Shown here in pieces: positions 50,450 through 61,464 of a stretch of 64,000 bases of DNA (positions are counted from its first letter, which is position 1; each line of letters opens with the position of its first letter). The position numbers and the translations under genes are program-made. The notes below the pieces were generated by a model, which was not told the DNA's origin, searched no databases, and was given only the letters and a program-made list of their open reading frames with translations. The stretch covers positions 1 through 64,000 of the forward strand of contig WBMZ01008998.1 in NCBI GenBank assembly GCA_013400975.1, given 5' to 3'. The DNA comes from Atrichornis clamosus. Its lineage: Eukaryota; Chordata; Aves; Passeriformes; Menuridae.

Positions 50450-51109
50450 GGGTTCCTGGTGAAAAACAAGCTGTCCATGCACCAGCAGTGTGCTCTTGTG
50501 GCCAAAAAGGCCAATGGTATCCTGGGTGCATAGGAAGAGCATTGCCAGCAGGTCAAAGGAGGTGATCCCACCCCTCTGGTTCCCTTGTGAAACCTCAGTT
50601 GCAGTGCCGTGTCCAGTTCTGGGCTCCCCAGTAAAAGAGAGACTTGGAGCTTCTGGAGCTGGTCCAGCAGAGAGCTAAAAATGTGATGGGAGTACTGGGG
50701 CATCTCTCTTATGAGGAAAGACTGAGAGAGTTGGGCCTGCTTAGCCTGAAAAAAAGAAGACTGAAAGAGGTCCTTATCAAAATGGGTAAGTGTCTTAAAG
50801 GAGGGCATCAAGATCTAGGCTCTTCTAACTGGTTCCAGGCAATAGGATGAGATGCAATGGGCAGAAACTGGAACACAGGAAGTTCTGAGCACGCGGAAGA
50901 ACTCCTTTACAGTGTGTGTGACTGAGCACTGAAACAGGTTATGCAGTAGGTGATGGAATCTCATTCCCTGAAGATATTCAAAAGCCATCTGGACACAATC
51001 CTGAGTAATCTGCTCTAGGTGACCCTGCTTAAACAGGAAGATTGAAGCAGATGACCTGCATTGGTCCCTTCCAACCTTAATCCTTCTGTGATTCTGTGAA
51101 TCTGTGATT
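50450..51109 (+). mobile_element. CR1 LINE, 5'-truncated, with typical 3' tail
   Basis: Sense CR1 from 'gttcctggtgaaaaacaagc' through 'caccagcagtgtgctcttgt', 'ggccaaaaaggccaatggta', 'gttctgggctccccagtaaa', 'ctcttatgaggaaagactga', 'gcactgaaacaggttatgca' and 'ggtcccttccaaccttaat' to the octamer tail 'ctgtgattctgtgaatctgt'. The + frame 50644-50850 reads LSYEERLRELGLLSLKKRR, the C-terminal ORF2 block. At about 660 bp it is the longest sense copy here. The 177-codon minus frame at 50278-50811 is mostly antisense to it. Confidence 0.94.
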
Positions 51110-51521
51110 AACGAAAAACATCTAGATTGAAATCTATTTGCATGTCAAGCTATGAGATTTTAATGTATTTCAGAAATATGCTTTTTTTAAAACCCTACAA
51201 CTTGGCAACACATGTCTCTATTACATGTTAAGCAGGCTGTTTGAGATTGGGCTGCCATACTGAGCCCCCCCTGTCTCATCCAGTGCTTTTAGGTTACCCA
51301 TGCCACTAGTTATCCTTGATAATTTCTGTACTATTTTCAGTGGAACAGAACTTCACAAATTACTCTTTGTTATTAAAAATTTCTCCAGGAATGTAATTCT
51401 GAGTCCTCCAAACTGTGTTAGCAAGTGTTCTACGTGTACTTTTGTCCAAAGGACACGGGAAGATAAAAGGAAAAATCAGGGTATTTCTGCTGTTTGTTTT
51501 GACTTAAGACTCACTTCTGAA
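51110..51521. other. Unique spacer, nothing recognised
   Basis: About 410 AT-rich bases between the sense CR1 and the TG tract. Confidence 0.55.
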
Positions 51522-51553
51522 GTGTGAGTGTGTGTATGTGTATGTGTGTGTGT
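51522..51553. repeat. Imperfect (TG)n microsatellite abutting a CR1 3' end
   Basis: 'gtgtgagtgtgtgtatgtgt' followed by a further eight or so TG units directly joins the CR1 tail octamers. It may have grown at the insertion junction. Confidence 0.88.
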
Positions 51554-51636
51554 AGAATCATAGAATGAAAGAATATTATGATTTGGAAAGGATCCATAAG
51601 GATCATCAAAGTCCAGCTCTTTACCCTGCACATGAC
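51554..51636 (-). mobile_element. CR1 LINE, first part (3' end), interrupted by an LTR
   Basis: 'agaatcatagaatgaaagaa', 'gatttggaaaggatccataa' and 'ggatcatcaaagtccagctc' are the antisense CR1 3' end. The copy stops at 'ccctgcacatgac', where the LTR begins, and resumes at 52603 with 'caccccaagaatcacaccag'. Joining the two parts restores normal CR1 order, so they are one insertion. Confidence 0.92.
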
Positions 51637-52597
51637 TGTTATGATCAGGTTCTTAATATTTTAGAGAGAGATGCCTCTGCCCAAATTAAGGTGCAAACAA
51701 GACCATATGCTTAAGTCAATAGTATGGGTTTTATTTGACAGTAAATGAGAGAGAGAGAGAGACAGAGACAGAGATAGAAAGAGAATGAAAGACACAGAAA
51801 GAGATCGGGGGAGAGAAAGAGAGTTACAGAGACAGAGAAAACAGCACTACTCCATGGATCCCAACGATGTCTTGTTGATCCTCTCTGTCAAGTCTTCTTG
51901 GTGGTGAGGGTCCCCCCTGAAGCACAGAATCCGATGTGTTAATATAGGCTTAGGCTGGTGCCCATGTCCAGGCACTGTCCCCTGGAGGGGGGCAAGTTTC
52001 CCATTGTCTCCTGCAGCAGACTTTGGATCTGTTGCATCACCTTGCATCACGTGCAGCCTTGTGGTGCAAGGCCCCAGGAATCAGTCCGGGGAGCACTTCA
52101 GGGGGTCTCTGATGGATTAAGACACCCTCTGAGCTGCTTCTCACGTGAATGTCCTGTGCTTGTGGCCTTCCTGGGGCTGGGGGTCCCCCAGCCAGTTTGC
52201 ACAGGGGGGGATGGGTTCCCTGCCCCTGCGCAGAGGTTACCACACACCCAAACCTGCTCCCCCCACCTCGGCTGGGAGGGGAAATCTGTGCAAAGCTGCT
52301 CCCAGCAACTGGGTCTGTGGGCTATGGCCTCCCCCACCCCAAACCAAGCCAGAGATGATTCCTGCTGGGTTTGGCTTTCATTCTTCTCCTCCAGCCTTGT
52401 TTGCTTCTCCCCAGCCCTGAGATGATTGAAGAATAGGTTTCCCTTTATCTAATCACAGCTGTTTAATTCTCAGTCCAACGTTCCAGTCATGCATCTTCAG
52501 GGAGGGGTGGGATTTGGTGGCTTCTTTATACAGTTTTGCTATAATGAGTGAAACTTTATAACAATGTTTGAGGCATGAACTAAATCAATCTCTGACA
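51637..52597 (-). mobile_element. Solo LTR, 961 bp, nested in a CR1, with 5-bp target duplications
   Basis: The LTR runs from 'tgttatgatcagg' to 'caatctctgaca' (TG...CA ends). It is flanked by ATGAC (51632-51636) and ACGAC (52598-52602), a 5-bp target duplication with one C/T difference. It reads on the minus strand: the + strand 'gttttattt' at 51728-51736 gives AATAAA on the minus strand, and GC-rich U3 lies at 52070-52420. A GA-rich simple tract (51746-51838) lies in U5 or R. No internal retroviral sequence remains. It shares many blocks with the LTR at 27643-28625, so both belong to one family of undetermined class. The 155-codon and shorter frames at 51958-52425 are in the LTR and are not genes. 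Confidence 0.92.
51746..51838. repeat. GA-rich simple repeat inside the LTR
   Basis: (GAGA)n with interspersed 'gacaga' and 'gaaaga' units. The related LTR at 27.8 kb has a purine-rich stretch in the corresponding place, so an ancestral tract is likely to be part of the family. Confidence 0.88.
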
Positions 52598-52602
52598 ACG
52601 AC

Positions 52603-52677
52603 CACCCCAAGAATCACACCAGGTGCCTGAGAGCATGGTCCAAACAATTCTTGACTCTGACAGGCTTGGTGCTGTGG
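52603..52677 (-). mobile_element. CR1 LINE, second part, right of the nested LTR
   Basis: 'caccccaagaatcacaccag', 'gtgcctgagagcatggtcca', 'ttcttgactctgacaggctt' and 'ggtgctgtg' continue the CR1 begun at 51554. The copy then ends at about 52677, so the whole CR1 was only about 160 bp long. Confidence 0.9.
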
Positions 52678-55600
52678 GTTGTAGGCAGTTCAAGTGTAAA
52701 GAAATCCTGATCAACATAGACGTTCCTATTGCCCACTAGTTTGGCTTCACTGATTGAGTTATTTTCAGAAAGCCTGAGTCTTCTGTATATTAAAATTATA
52801 TTGATAGCAAATATGCTGAAATTAGAGAAACTTTAGAAAGCACCAGAAACACAACTGAGCTTGTCTGACTTTGCCATATAGATGGAGCCTTATAAACTTG
52901 TAGGAATGCCAAATATTTTTTCTCCTCTAATATAAATTCCAGTATGTCTGAATATGTAGAAAATTTTGCATTATTACCTTGCATCTCCCCTCTAGGCAAG
53001 AGGAAAGCATTAGTTTTAGGAAATGACAGAAAGTTTTGTGAGGCAGAAGATGAAATTTAGGCATCTCATTTCCAGATATCCTTTGAAACTCTCAGACCAA
53101 ATATCCAAGAGATATTTATAGTACTCTTGGAATACTCTTAGTACTTTTGGGAGACGAGCAATAAATACTCTTGGAATAAGATTGGTTCATCACAGCTACT
53201 TTCTGCAGTACTGATACTAAATTATAATTAATGAATCAAGAAAAATGGTCAACTATCAAAATCAGAATATTCTGACATGGGAATTTTCTAGTAAAATAGA
53301 AATGATTTATAATCATAAAACTTCCAAAATATATTAGTCATTATTTTGACTACTGAATCTTTCAGCCAGATCTAGCTTTCTAGTAGATAGCTGAGTTTGG
53401 ATTTTAACATATTTTTTTCTTATTTTGTTCCTTCTCAACTCAAAAGTAGATGACCACTTTTCAGTATGCTTTTCAGGATGTCATTCTGTATTGCTCATGT
53501 TCTTTTGGTGAATTTCAAATTTATCCACACTGTATGGTATGGTGATCTTCTTGGTCTTCCTCATATCACTGCATCTTAAGCCTTGTTGCATCATTTTAGA
53601 TATAATCAGAGAGTCTGGAGCATGAAGCATTATTCTGAAGCATTTGCCAAGTTACTAAGTTACTAAGTATTCTCCTTTATTAAATTCTGTGATATGCTTG
53701 TGTATTTTATATATGCATGTGCATTATGATAAACTATGTTTGGAAATGCCAAGAAATGTCACCAGTGTTAGCTTGTTAGCCATGACATGTTAACTTTCTG
53801 TCCGAAATGATACTGACAAGTCAAGAGCTTCCCTAGTTCAGGATATGCCAGCTAGATGGATTTGTGCCTGTTACCTCTCTCAATAGGAAGCCTGGAGCGA
53901 TGGAGGTGAAATTAATGCGAGGGTATGTGGTATTTAAAAGAAGCGTAGTTATTCTATCACTGCATGCACTGACAGTGAAATCTATGAATTATTTGCAGCC
54001 TTTATGAATAGCCACTTGAAATATCTCTGGAGGTTTCTACCATAAGGCTGCCTATTACTCTTATTTAGTTCCTAAGACATCAATTAAGCTTGATAAAGCA
54101 GAAAAAATGAATGTCACATTTGGTATACTTCTGGCTGACTGCATTGATTTTTGGCTTCTGAATAGATTCAATTACATGGTGTAATTCAAGCTTGTCGTGA
54201 TTGTAATTTTGTTGGATCTCCTCCTCCAATAATTTCTCCATTTTCTAATTTCCCATGGGAGATTAAAGGTCACTCTGAAAGCTACATTTTAAAAATAGTT
54301 GGGCATTAGATTTGTTAAAAACACTTAGCAAAACTAATGAGTTTAGTAAATGTTCTTACACAGAGTTGTCAAAAATCTGAAAATGTTAGAAACAGCAGGT
54401 CTCCAAGACATCTTCACTGCTGGAGAACATTGTGGTTTTAAACAGCAATCTGTCATCATTTTGTGGAAATCCAGGTTTGGAATTAATGATGCTCAGGGTT
54501 TTATTCTCCTTTCATATTCTTGATGTGTGGATATGGCTTTATGCATATTCTGCTGATATTCAAGATTTTTCCTTCATGATCATTTTCCACCTGCCTCTTA
54601 CATTACAAATCATTTCAGAAACTGCATATGAAAGATAAAGCAAGAAATGAAGCATAATTATTTACCTTAAGGTACCATCACTCAACTCACTTTACTACTC
54701 TAGTAATGCTATCTTTGATATGAAAATATGAACAAGATTCCAAGTTTTAATGAGTAATTTCTTGAATCTGTGGGCAGCTGATACAATTCCTATACCTTAT
54801 CCAGACCTACGGGCCAAGGTCTTCAAAACAGCCTTTTTTTATGGTTGTCTATTAAAGTAAGCAAATGCTGTTTTCTGTCAAATTAATAACATCATGAATA
54901 GGTACTGAAATAAGGATATATTTTCTTCTGAGAAGAAAAAAATGTTATAAATTTCATTTATAGTTAAAAACATGACTAAACATGATTTTTGGTTTCATTT
55001 ATATTAATATTGGTGATTGTGGTCCAGAGAGAAAAAGTACAGACAAGGATTCAGCGATATTTTTTCTTTCCAGTGAGAGCAATTACACAATAAAATTGTA
55101 TGCTTGACAAAAAGTTCCTTATTCAGAATTCTGTTTGGCACTTTTTTTTTGGTTTTTTTTTTTGTTTTCACTCTGTTTAATATTTTGGGGGACATAAAGT
55201 TCAGGGAGTCATTGTACTGAACATTCTATATCTGGTTTTTACTTTCTCTTTGTCGAAAAAAAACCCAGGAAAACAAACAACCAAACAAAGAGAAGAAAAA
55301 TCAACTCATTCAGTTGGACTAACTTCTTTATTCCTTAACATCCTTATGTCACGTTAATGCTTATTGAGTAAATATACAAACAAGACCATATTTTGCTACC
55401 TTATAAACTTCGGTTTACTTTACTAAGCCACATTGAACTATTTGATAAACTGTGTTGAAAGTAAAGAGAACATTGAAAGAAATACAAATTATTTCAGGGA
55501 AAAGAAAAGAAAAAAACACAACCCCCCCCAAAGCAGAATAATATAGTTGTCTGAACCTGGAAAATATGTGTTTAATGCCAATTCAATGCAAAAATTAATA

Positions 55601-56232
55601 TGAATATATAACCTCAGACCACATTCTCAGCTGTCTTTCGGCTGTAACCAAGTGGAATGCCCTCCTCCAAGGCTCATCCATCTCCTCCTCATTTTCATGT
55701 AAGCAAACATTTCAAAGTTACCCATGACGGAAGATTTATGTTGGGCAGGAGTGAAAAGGGAAAGCACAAAGCTTTTAAGGAGCCAGCTGGCTGGAGAGTG
55801 ATAAGTTTCTCCTTTGCCAGAGAATTCCCTCCTCTGTTAGAGAATGGAGCTGTGAGCTTTCTCGGGAAGTTGAACAGCTTAACCTCATCATCCGGTGAAA
55901 GACCTGGATGCCAAGCCTTGTCTAAAAGACAGGAACAGATACAGAGAAGGTGACAGCAGGATGAAATGCTTCAACCAGTGGGGGGCTGTGCTGGTTACGA
56001 CTGTGCGTTCCAGAAAAGATGTGTTTTAAGGGGGTGTTGAAAACTGTGAGTGGCATGCAAAAGGTAAATGTGGATCAGGTTTTTAATGTCTTTTTTTCAA
56101 AATATTGGCGGTTGAAAACAGTCAAAGAAGGTGATTATTTATGCAATGGAATTTGATGCTGTAGGGCACAGGAGATGTTGCCTTCACTGTCAGCCACTGC
56201 CAAAGGCAGAAAACCATAATGCATTATTAGGA
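52678..56232. other. Unique AT-rich DNA, no gene seen
   Basis: No gene recognised. Small features: 'aatactcttggaataag'-like units repeated around 53120-53180, 'aagttactaagttactaag' at 53648-53668, T9 and T11 runs at 55142-55162, and C8 near 55523-55530. The less AT-rich stretch 55640-55960, with a 98-codon + frame, has no recognisable domain. Confidence 0.55.
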
Positions 56233-56289
56233 TTGTAGAATATGCTGAGGTAGTAGAGATTCATCAGGATTGTTGAGTCCAACTCCTGG
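56233..56289 (-). mobile_element. CR1 LINE scrap, about 57 bp
   Basis: 'gtagaatatgctgaggtag', 'attcatcaggattgttgagt' and 'ccaactcctgg' follow the antisense CR1 3' end of the same subfamily as the 24.5-kb copy, in order but with several substitutions. It is very short, hence lower confidence. Confidence 0.65.
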
Positions 56290-59200
56290 TTTGAGTTTCA
56301 GTATAACTTGCTACAGGGGTTCTTTTGATCATATGAGCAGGTTTATTACCTTCAAAATACAAGAAAAGTGTGAATGCCAAAGATACAATTTGCTGAACAT
56401 GTAAATATTGCTGTTGCATGTGTTGCACAACGGGAAATCTATAGGAAAGTCCGTGAAACTGATCAGATGATACTCATACACTTCTTGACTACCATATTGT
56501 CTTGACTACCATAAAGTCTTTCAAGCTTTATATGCATTAAAAGAACCCTAGACAATAGCCAATCCACAGGTGAAAAGGCCTTACAAACACTGTGCCTACT
56601 GGGGTAAGTAACTTTAAATCCTATAAGGCCTTCCAGTAATGTTACATAGTTGGCTTCAGTTAATGGGGCTATTTCTTAAGAATGTCTTTACAGCCAATTT
56701 TGAAGACTAATTGAATTAGGACAACTTCTACTGTGTTCATTTGTAGCAAGCTCCTTGGTGTTGCCCCTTTGGCCACAGCTCGCTCACAACAGATTGTCGA
56801 GTGTAACACATTATGTAACAGCAAATCACCCGTGTTCTTAGGTTGTGTTGTCTGCCCTTGTTTCATTAAAATAAATCTTGATTAATAGGGCTATTTTAAT
56901 GAAAAGTATTTAGATAGCATGGAATCCATTTACTTAAGAGGCTTTGAAGGTGTAGGCTGAGCCTGGTGAAAATCATATTAGTCTTAGCAGAGTAGCACAG
57001 GTGACACTTCAATACAGGTTTTTTGTTCCATATTGTGGATTTGTGGGGAAAATCTTATGGGATTAGCTGGCAGAAAAAAAGGTTAATCTCTTAATTTTAA
57101 AGTGCAATAATTAATTGTTTTAAATGAAAATAAATTAATGTTATTGAATCCAACTAGTTCCTTATCCAGGGAACTTAATATAAGCCAAGGATGGTGTGGG
57201 AAAGGTGACGTTTATTCACTATGTCTCACATTAGAATTGAGATATCTTTTTAAATCCACGTGCTGTGAGCTTTGAAGAAAAAAAAAGGAATTTTTTTGCA
57301 GAAAACAAAATTGAAAAATGGAGGTCATTGCTAGAATGTATTTTGGATACTAAAAGTAGAGATTGGAATACATAAGAAAAGTTCAAGAGAAATAGCTTTG
57401 TCTGTTTGAGGCTATTAAATATTGTGATCCAGCTGCAATCACAAATTACAGTAATTAAGTAAAACTGTGTTGCAGGAGAGGGTCATTGTGTTCGTTTCTT
57501 GTTTCTTCTTACCTTCCTCCCTTAAGAACTACTGATGATTTCCATAATAGAAAAAATGCAAGCTAAATTAATATCATAGCTGACTCAATGACAATATGTT
57601 CACCTTTTCATTCAAGTACTAATCCCTTATAATCATAACACCGGAGAACCACATGGTTCAACTGTATTTCTTCCATTGACTGACTCACAGGTCTGGGAAG
57701 GAATTCAAGGAGTACTTTCATAACTAATGGTGCTGCTGCTGTAAGGTGATTGTCTCTGGTCCTCCTCTCCTTGACCCGACATGTTCCTATAGGCTCTCCT
57801 GAACCATCTCACTAGAGCTCGTATGGCCACACTGTAAGTCAGGTCAACTCATATATTTGACTCAAAAAAAAAATTTCTTCCTACCCCTCAGATTAATTTT
57901 AAGAAAAACTACTGAGTTGATCTGATTTGAAGTACAGTGACACAAACTTTGGGGCTGATGCAAAGCGTAATGGGGGCAGAGGGTCAATCTTTTCTCAGAC
58001 TATCAATCTTTAAATCATATTTCCCTTTAAAATATATATTTACTACAACATTTTATTATTGTCCCTGTTCTTCTAAATCTCATCCAAGAAAGAAATACCT
58101 CGTATATTGGAACTCTTAGTTGTGTGTGTTCTGGCTGAAATTTTGTCTTCAGAAGTAGATTTTACAGTTCTGTCAACAGTTTTTTAACACTAGATGGAGT
58201 TTTCATTTATTCTGACTAAGTTTTTATACACAATTTCTAAATCTGGACTCTATCTGAAGTACACTTCAAAGTAATGTCTTCAAGAGAATATCTGCAATCA
58301 GCACATCTCACATGTTAGTATTCAGTTTGTGAATCTTATATGATGGTATTGTCAATAAATGATAAACTGTCTCTTACTGCTAATCATGTTGTTTCATCTG
58401 ATTCTTTGAATATTCTCAAATTCAACATTCAGTTTTGTCTTCCTCTAATGGCTTGACAGTACTCACAGTGTATTATGAGTTCTGTTTCCAAAGTAGTATT
58501 AGAAAGTGCAATTTTTTTTCTAAAATTTTTCACATATCATATAATTCAGTTACTCTTTAGTGTAGATAGAAACAGTGAAAGATAGGGTTCAGTGCATTTG
58601 TTTCTGCCTGAAAGTTTCTCCTCTAATACCTTGCTTTCTGTCATTGCTTTGGGTTGTGTACTTCTGTCCTTTTTGAAAAGGATGACTATTTCCCTTGCTT
58701 TCAGGTTAGTAGTTTGTTTCTTTCCTGAGAAAATTCAGTATATTTCAGTACAATACAATGCTCCATCATTTTGTCAGAATTCTCCTGTGTGGTATGTGCA
58801 CAGTGTCAGTACTTTCAAACTCTGAGAAGTAATCTAAGCCACTTTTTCACCTTGGGTCCCTATCTTGACTTATTTGGAACAGCCTGGACAACTCCATGTG
58901 CATCCTAGTGACACATCAGTCAGGTTGCTCTCTGGGCTCTGGACACTGCACTGGCATGTGGAGCAACTGCTTGAGCACATGAAAAATACTGTAGGTTAGA
59001 GAGGAGACCTGTCATACTGCAAAGGCATCTGAAGTCCAAGTAGGATATCCTAGATGATCTCAAAGGATGCTACACATATATTTGGAGTAAATGGTATTTC
59101 TTTCTGCGTCATCCTCCCTTTTCCCACACATCATATACTTTCAGATCTGCTTGTGTCTCATCCTGTTAACTCAGTAATTGTTGAATTCTTCATATGGTTA

Positions 59201-59661
59201 CCAGAATGAACACTTATAGATGGAAGCAAGCATGCGAAAGCACTTGGAATGAAGGAATGCAGGGACCGCAGTCAGAAGTGGTTTTTTGCATATCCTCCTT
59301 TCCCTTGGAATGTGTTCTGTCTTACCTTTGAGTGGTGTGTACTGGATTGAAGTTTTAATGCTCTGATTTTCTGGCAGCTGGGTGGCTACCCAGGACACAT
59401 GGGAAACTAAAATGATTTGTTCATCTAGCCGTAAGTGATTTGCCTGGGGTTATTTGAGAACACTAAGGATGGGAGTTGAAGCATGCATGACCTAATCTAG
59501 TACTCCAACAATTTATTTGTTCTTCCTCTGCATATATGCACTGAAATTATATTTATTAAAAATGTTTATTATTGTCAAAGAACTGCTCAACACTTGGATC
59601 CAAGTGACACCTCTGTGGGGTAACTTGAAGTTTAACCTCCTTCCTTTATAAATTTAGTTAT
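56290..59661. other. Unique AT-rich DNA, no gene seen
   Basis: No gene or transposon recognised. A 17-bp unit 'cttgactaccatattgt' is present twice at about 56483-56516, with differences at the end of the second copy. Confidence 0.55.
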
Positions 59662-59806
59662 TGTGGCGATGGTGGATGTCACCACCGCCGCTCCTAAGAA
59701 GAAGCTGGTCCCAAAAAGGCTTAAGGCTCAGTGGTGGGATGCTGCCAAAGCTTAAGGACCTTTGATAGTCTCGTCCCAGAAATCGTCTCCCCCTTCCTGA
59801 GTTTAA
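59662..59806. other. CpG- and GC-rich patch of unknown origin beside a solo LTR
   Basis: This short block contains several CpG sites and is more GC-rich than its AT-rich flank. It starts with a near-perfect hairpin: 59666-59674 (gcgatggtg) against 59680-59688 (caccaccgc), eight of nine pairs. A 28-codon + frame (59669-59755) begins MVDVTTAAPKKK and is too short to identify. The block ends where the LTR target duplication begins, so it was there before the LTR landed. It may be a fragment of another retroelement, but I do not recognise it. Confidence 0.35.
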
Positions 59807-60383
59807 AGATATGGTTTTTCGCCATGTTGTAAACATCCCTCTATGTTAATTCTCCCTGTCTGTCATTGTGCTCATCCTGCCCCTTCTGGAAAGTCCCCTG
59901 GAAAGTCCCTTCTTACTGGATGCCCCATTGTCTCCGGTTCCCTTTCCCCTCCCCTCTCCCTCCTCAACTGGTCCTCCCCAATCACTCCACTCTTTGTACT
60001 GCCCCTGGACCCTCTCCCCATTGGACCCTAATGTTCTCTCCTCCCCTTTTTACCCCCATATAAAACACAGTGTAAGACGCTGTTTGAGTGTTCTCTGTCC
60101 CTGGACTTTTCGTGTGTTGGACCCCTATTAAACCTCGGAACTCCACACAGAGTACCTCTCCCACCTCTTTGCCTCCATCCTTTACCACGCCTGCTGGATT
60201 CTGGAGTGTGTGTGTGCGTGCCTGCACCCACCGAGCAGGGAGTGCTTGGTGCATGTGCCAGAGTTTACAAACCCCCCGAGAGCGGCTCTTAGAGGGACGC
60301 TCCTTGGAAGGTCACAGTGCACCTTGGGCTCGTCCCACCTTGCTCTGTTCCTGCCTGAAGACAAGGTGCAAAGCGGCAAGATA
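59807..60383 (+). mobile_element. Solo LTR, 567 bp, with perfect 5-bp target duplications
   Basis: The LTR proper is 59812-60378, from 'tggtttttcgccatgttgta' to 'ggtgcaaagcggca' (TG...CA ends). AGATA at 59807-59811 and at 60379-60383 is an exact 5-bp target duplication. It reads on the + strand: a pyrimidine-rich U3 (59850-60050), TATA box 'atataaaa' at 60058-60065, and ATTAAA polyadenylation signal at 60127-60132. No internal retroviral sequence flanks it. The intact duplication and many retained CpGs suggest a fairly young insertion. Class is undetermined. The frames of 133, 90, 87 and 67 codons here are in the LTR. Confidence 0.92.
60058..60065 (+). promoter_or_regulatory. LTR TATA box
   Basis: 'atataaaa' lies after a C-rich U3 and about 62-69 bases before the ATTAAA signal, the expected arrangement for the LTR promoter. 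Whether it is active is unknown. Confidence 0.7.
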
Positions 60384-61206
60384 TAAATTCATGTTGTTTA
60401 ATCAACACTCTCCAAGACTACATGAATACCAAATGTACAGACTGCGTACCTTCTTCTTGATTGCAATGATATTTTTAAAATTCATATAAATAATTATGTT
60501 AATTAAGTCATTCAGTGCCAGCCTCTTATCGGAAAACCTGAATATAACTGAATAATTGCCTGGCAGGCATACATAAACCAGCTCAGGGTGACAAAACGAT
60601 TTTGACATTATTTGTGATGTCCATGTATCATTCACCACCCAGTGTGTGTAGTACGTGGTTATAGTCTCCAATAATGTAAAGTCTGTATACCTGTCCATGA
60701 GGATTTAGGAATTAAGAACAATGCCTCTGAAATATGTGGTACAAAGAGAAACATGTCCATTTTGTTTCACAGTTGGACACTAATAAGGCATTTACCATTT
60801 ATAAGACAACAAAAACAAAAACATATTAATCTGTTTATTCCATTAAGCAGTGCCATGCTGATAATGGAATACAGCTGACAAGAGACACATTAGACTATTT
60901 TCTCCATCTGTTCATCTATCAACCTTTCCTTGGCATAAAATATGAAGAATCGTTTCTTTATATAGCACTACAAATACAAATATAAATGTGATTTTGATTT
61001 ATATTTATCTTAAAATATGGTACCAATTTGGCTTTGGATATATGGAAAAAACATTATGTGTAATACCTGTTAGTTACCCTAAGTATGTAGACAATAATTA
61101 ACACTTCTGTTTCAGTTGCTCTTACTCGGTTCTCACCTGCCTTAGAAATACAGGCTTTAATGCTGTTTCTGGTTTTGAGTGCAGAGAAACTGATAAGAAA
61201 GGAAAA
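60384..61206. other. Unique AT-rich DNA, no gene seen
   Basis: About 820 bases between the solo LTR and the 86-bp repeat array; nothing recognised. Confidence 0.55.
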
Positions 61207-61464
61207 CCAGCAACTTGCTCTCCATGTCAGTAGGGGTTTGTTTGGTTGAGCCTGCTGTGCATTTTTGTGGAGGGTGAATAATTCTGGTTGAGCCAGCAAC
61301 TTGCTCTCCATGTCAGTAGGGGTTTGTTTGGTTGAGCCTGCTGTGCATTTTTGTGGAGGGTGAATAATTCTGGTTGAGCCAGCAACTTGCTCTCCATGTC
61401 AGTAGGGGTTTGTTTGGTTGAGCCTGCTGTGCATTTTTGTGGAGGGTGAATAATTCTGGTTGAG
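61207..61464. repeat. 86-bp minisatellite, three identical copies
   Basis: The unit begins 'ccagcaacttgctctccatg' and ends 'ttctggttgag'. Copies are 61207-61292, 61293-61378 and 61379-61464, and I see no difference among them. The flanks are unique. Because 86 is not a multiple of three and the unit contains stops, it is not a coding repeat. Exact identity suggests very recent expansion or a length polymorphism; an assembly artefact is also possible. Confidence 0.95.

Noticed and set aside
50278..50811. 177-codon open frame on the minus strand, the longest in the window
   Set aside because: Most of it lies antisense to a sense CR1 copy, so the frame is a by-product of the LINE sequence.
51958..52425. 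155-codon plus frame in a GC-rich stretch that resembles a coding exon or CpG island
   Set aside because: The stretch is the antisense of U3 in a solo LTR bounded by target duplications.
58850..59060. Possible CR1-like sequence ('gatgatctcaaagg')
   Set aside because: Only one short phrase resembles CR1; the flanking order does not match.
59669..59755. 28-codon frame beginning MVDVTTAAPKKK
   Set aside because: Too short to identify; the basic, Ala-rich string arises easily from GC-rich sequence. Kept only as part of the unexplained patch.
60088..60489. 133-codon plus frame
   Set aside because: It starts in the LTR and runs through its 3' end into unique DNA, with no protein-like features.
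61207..61464. Three spaced identical units as a CRISPR-like array
   Set aside because: The 86-bp units abut with no spacers and the genome is avian; it is a minisatellite.
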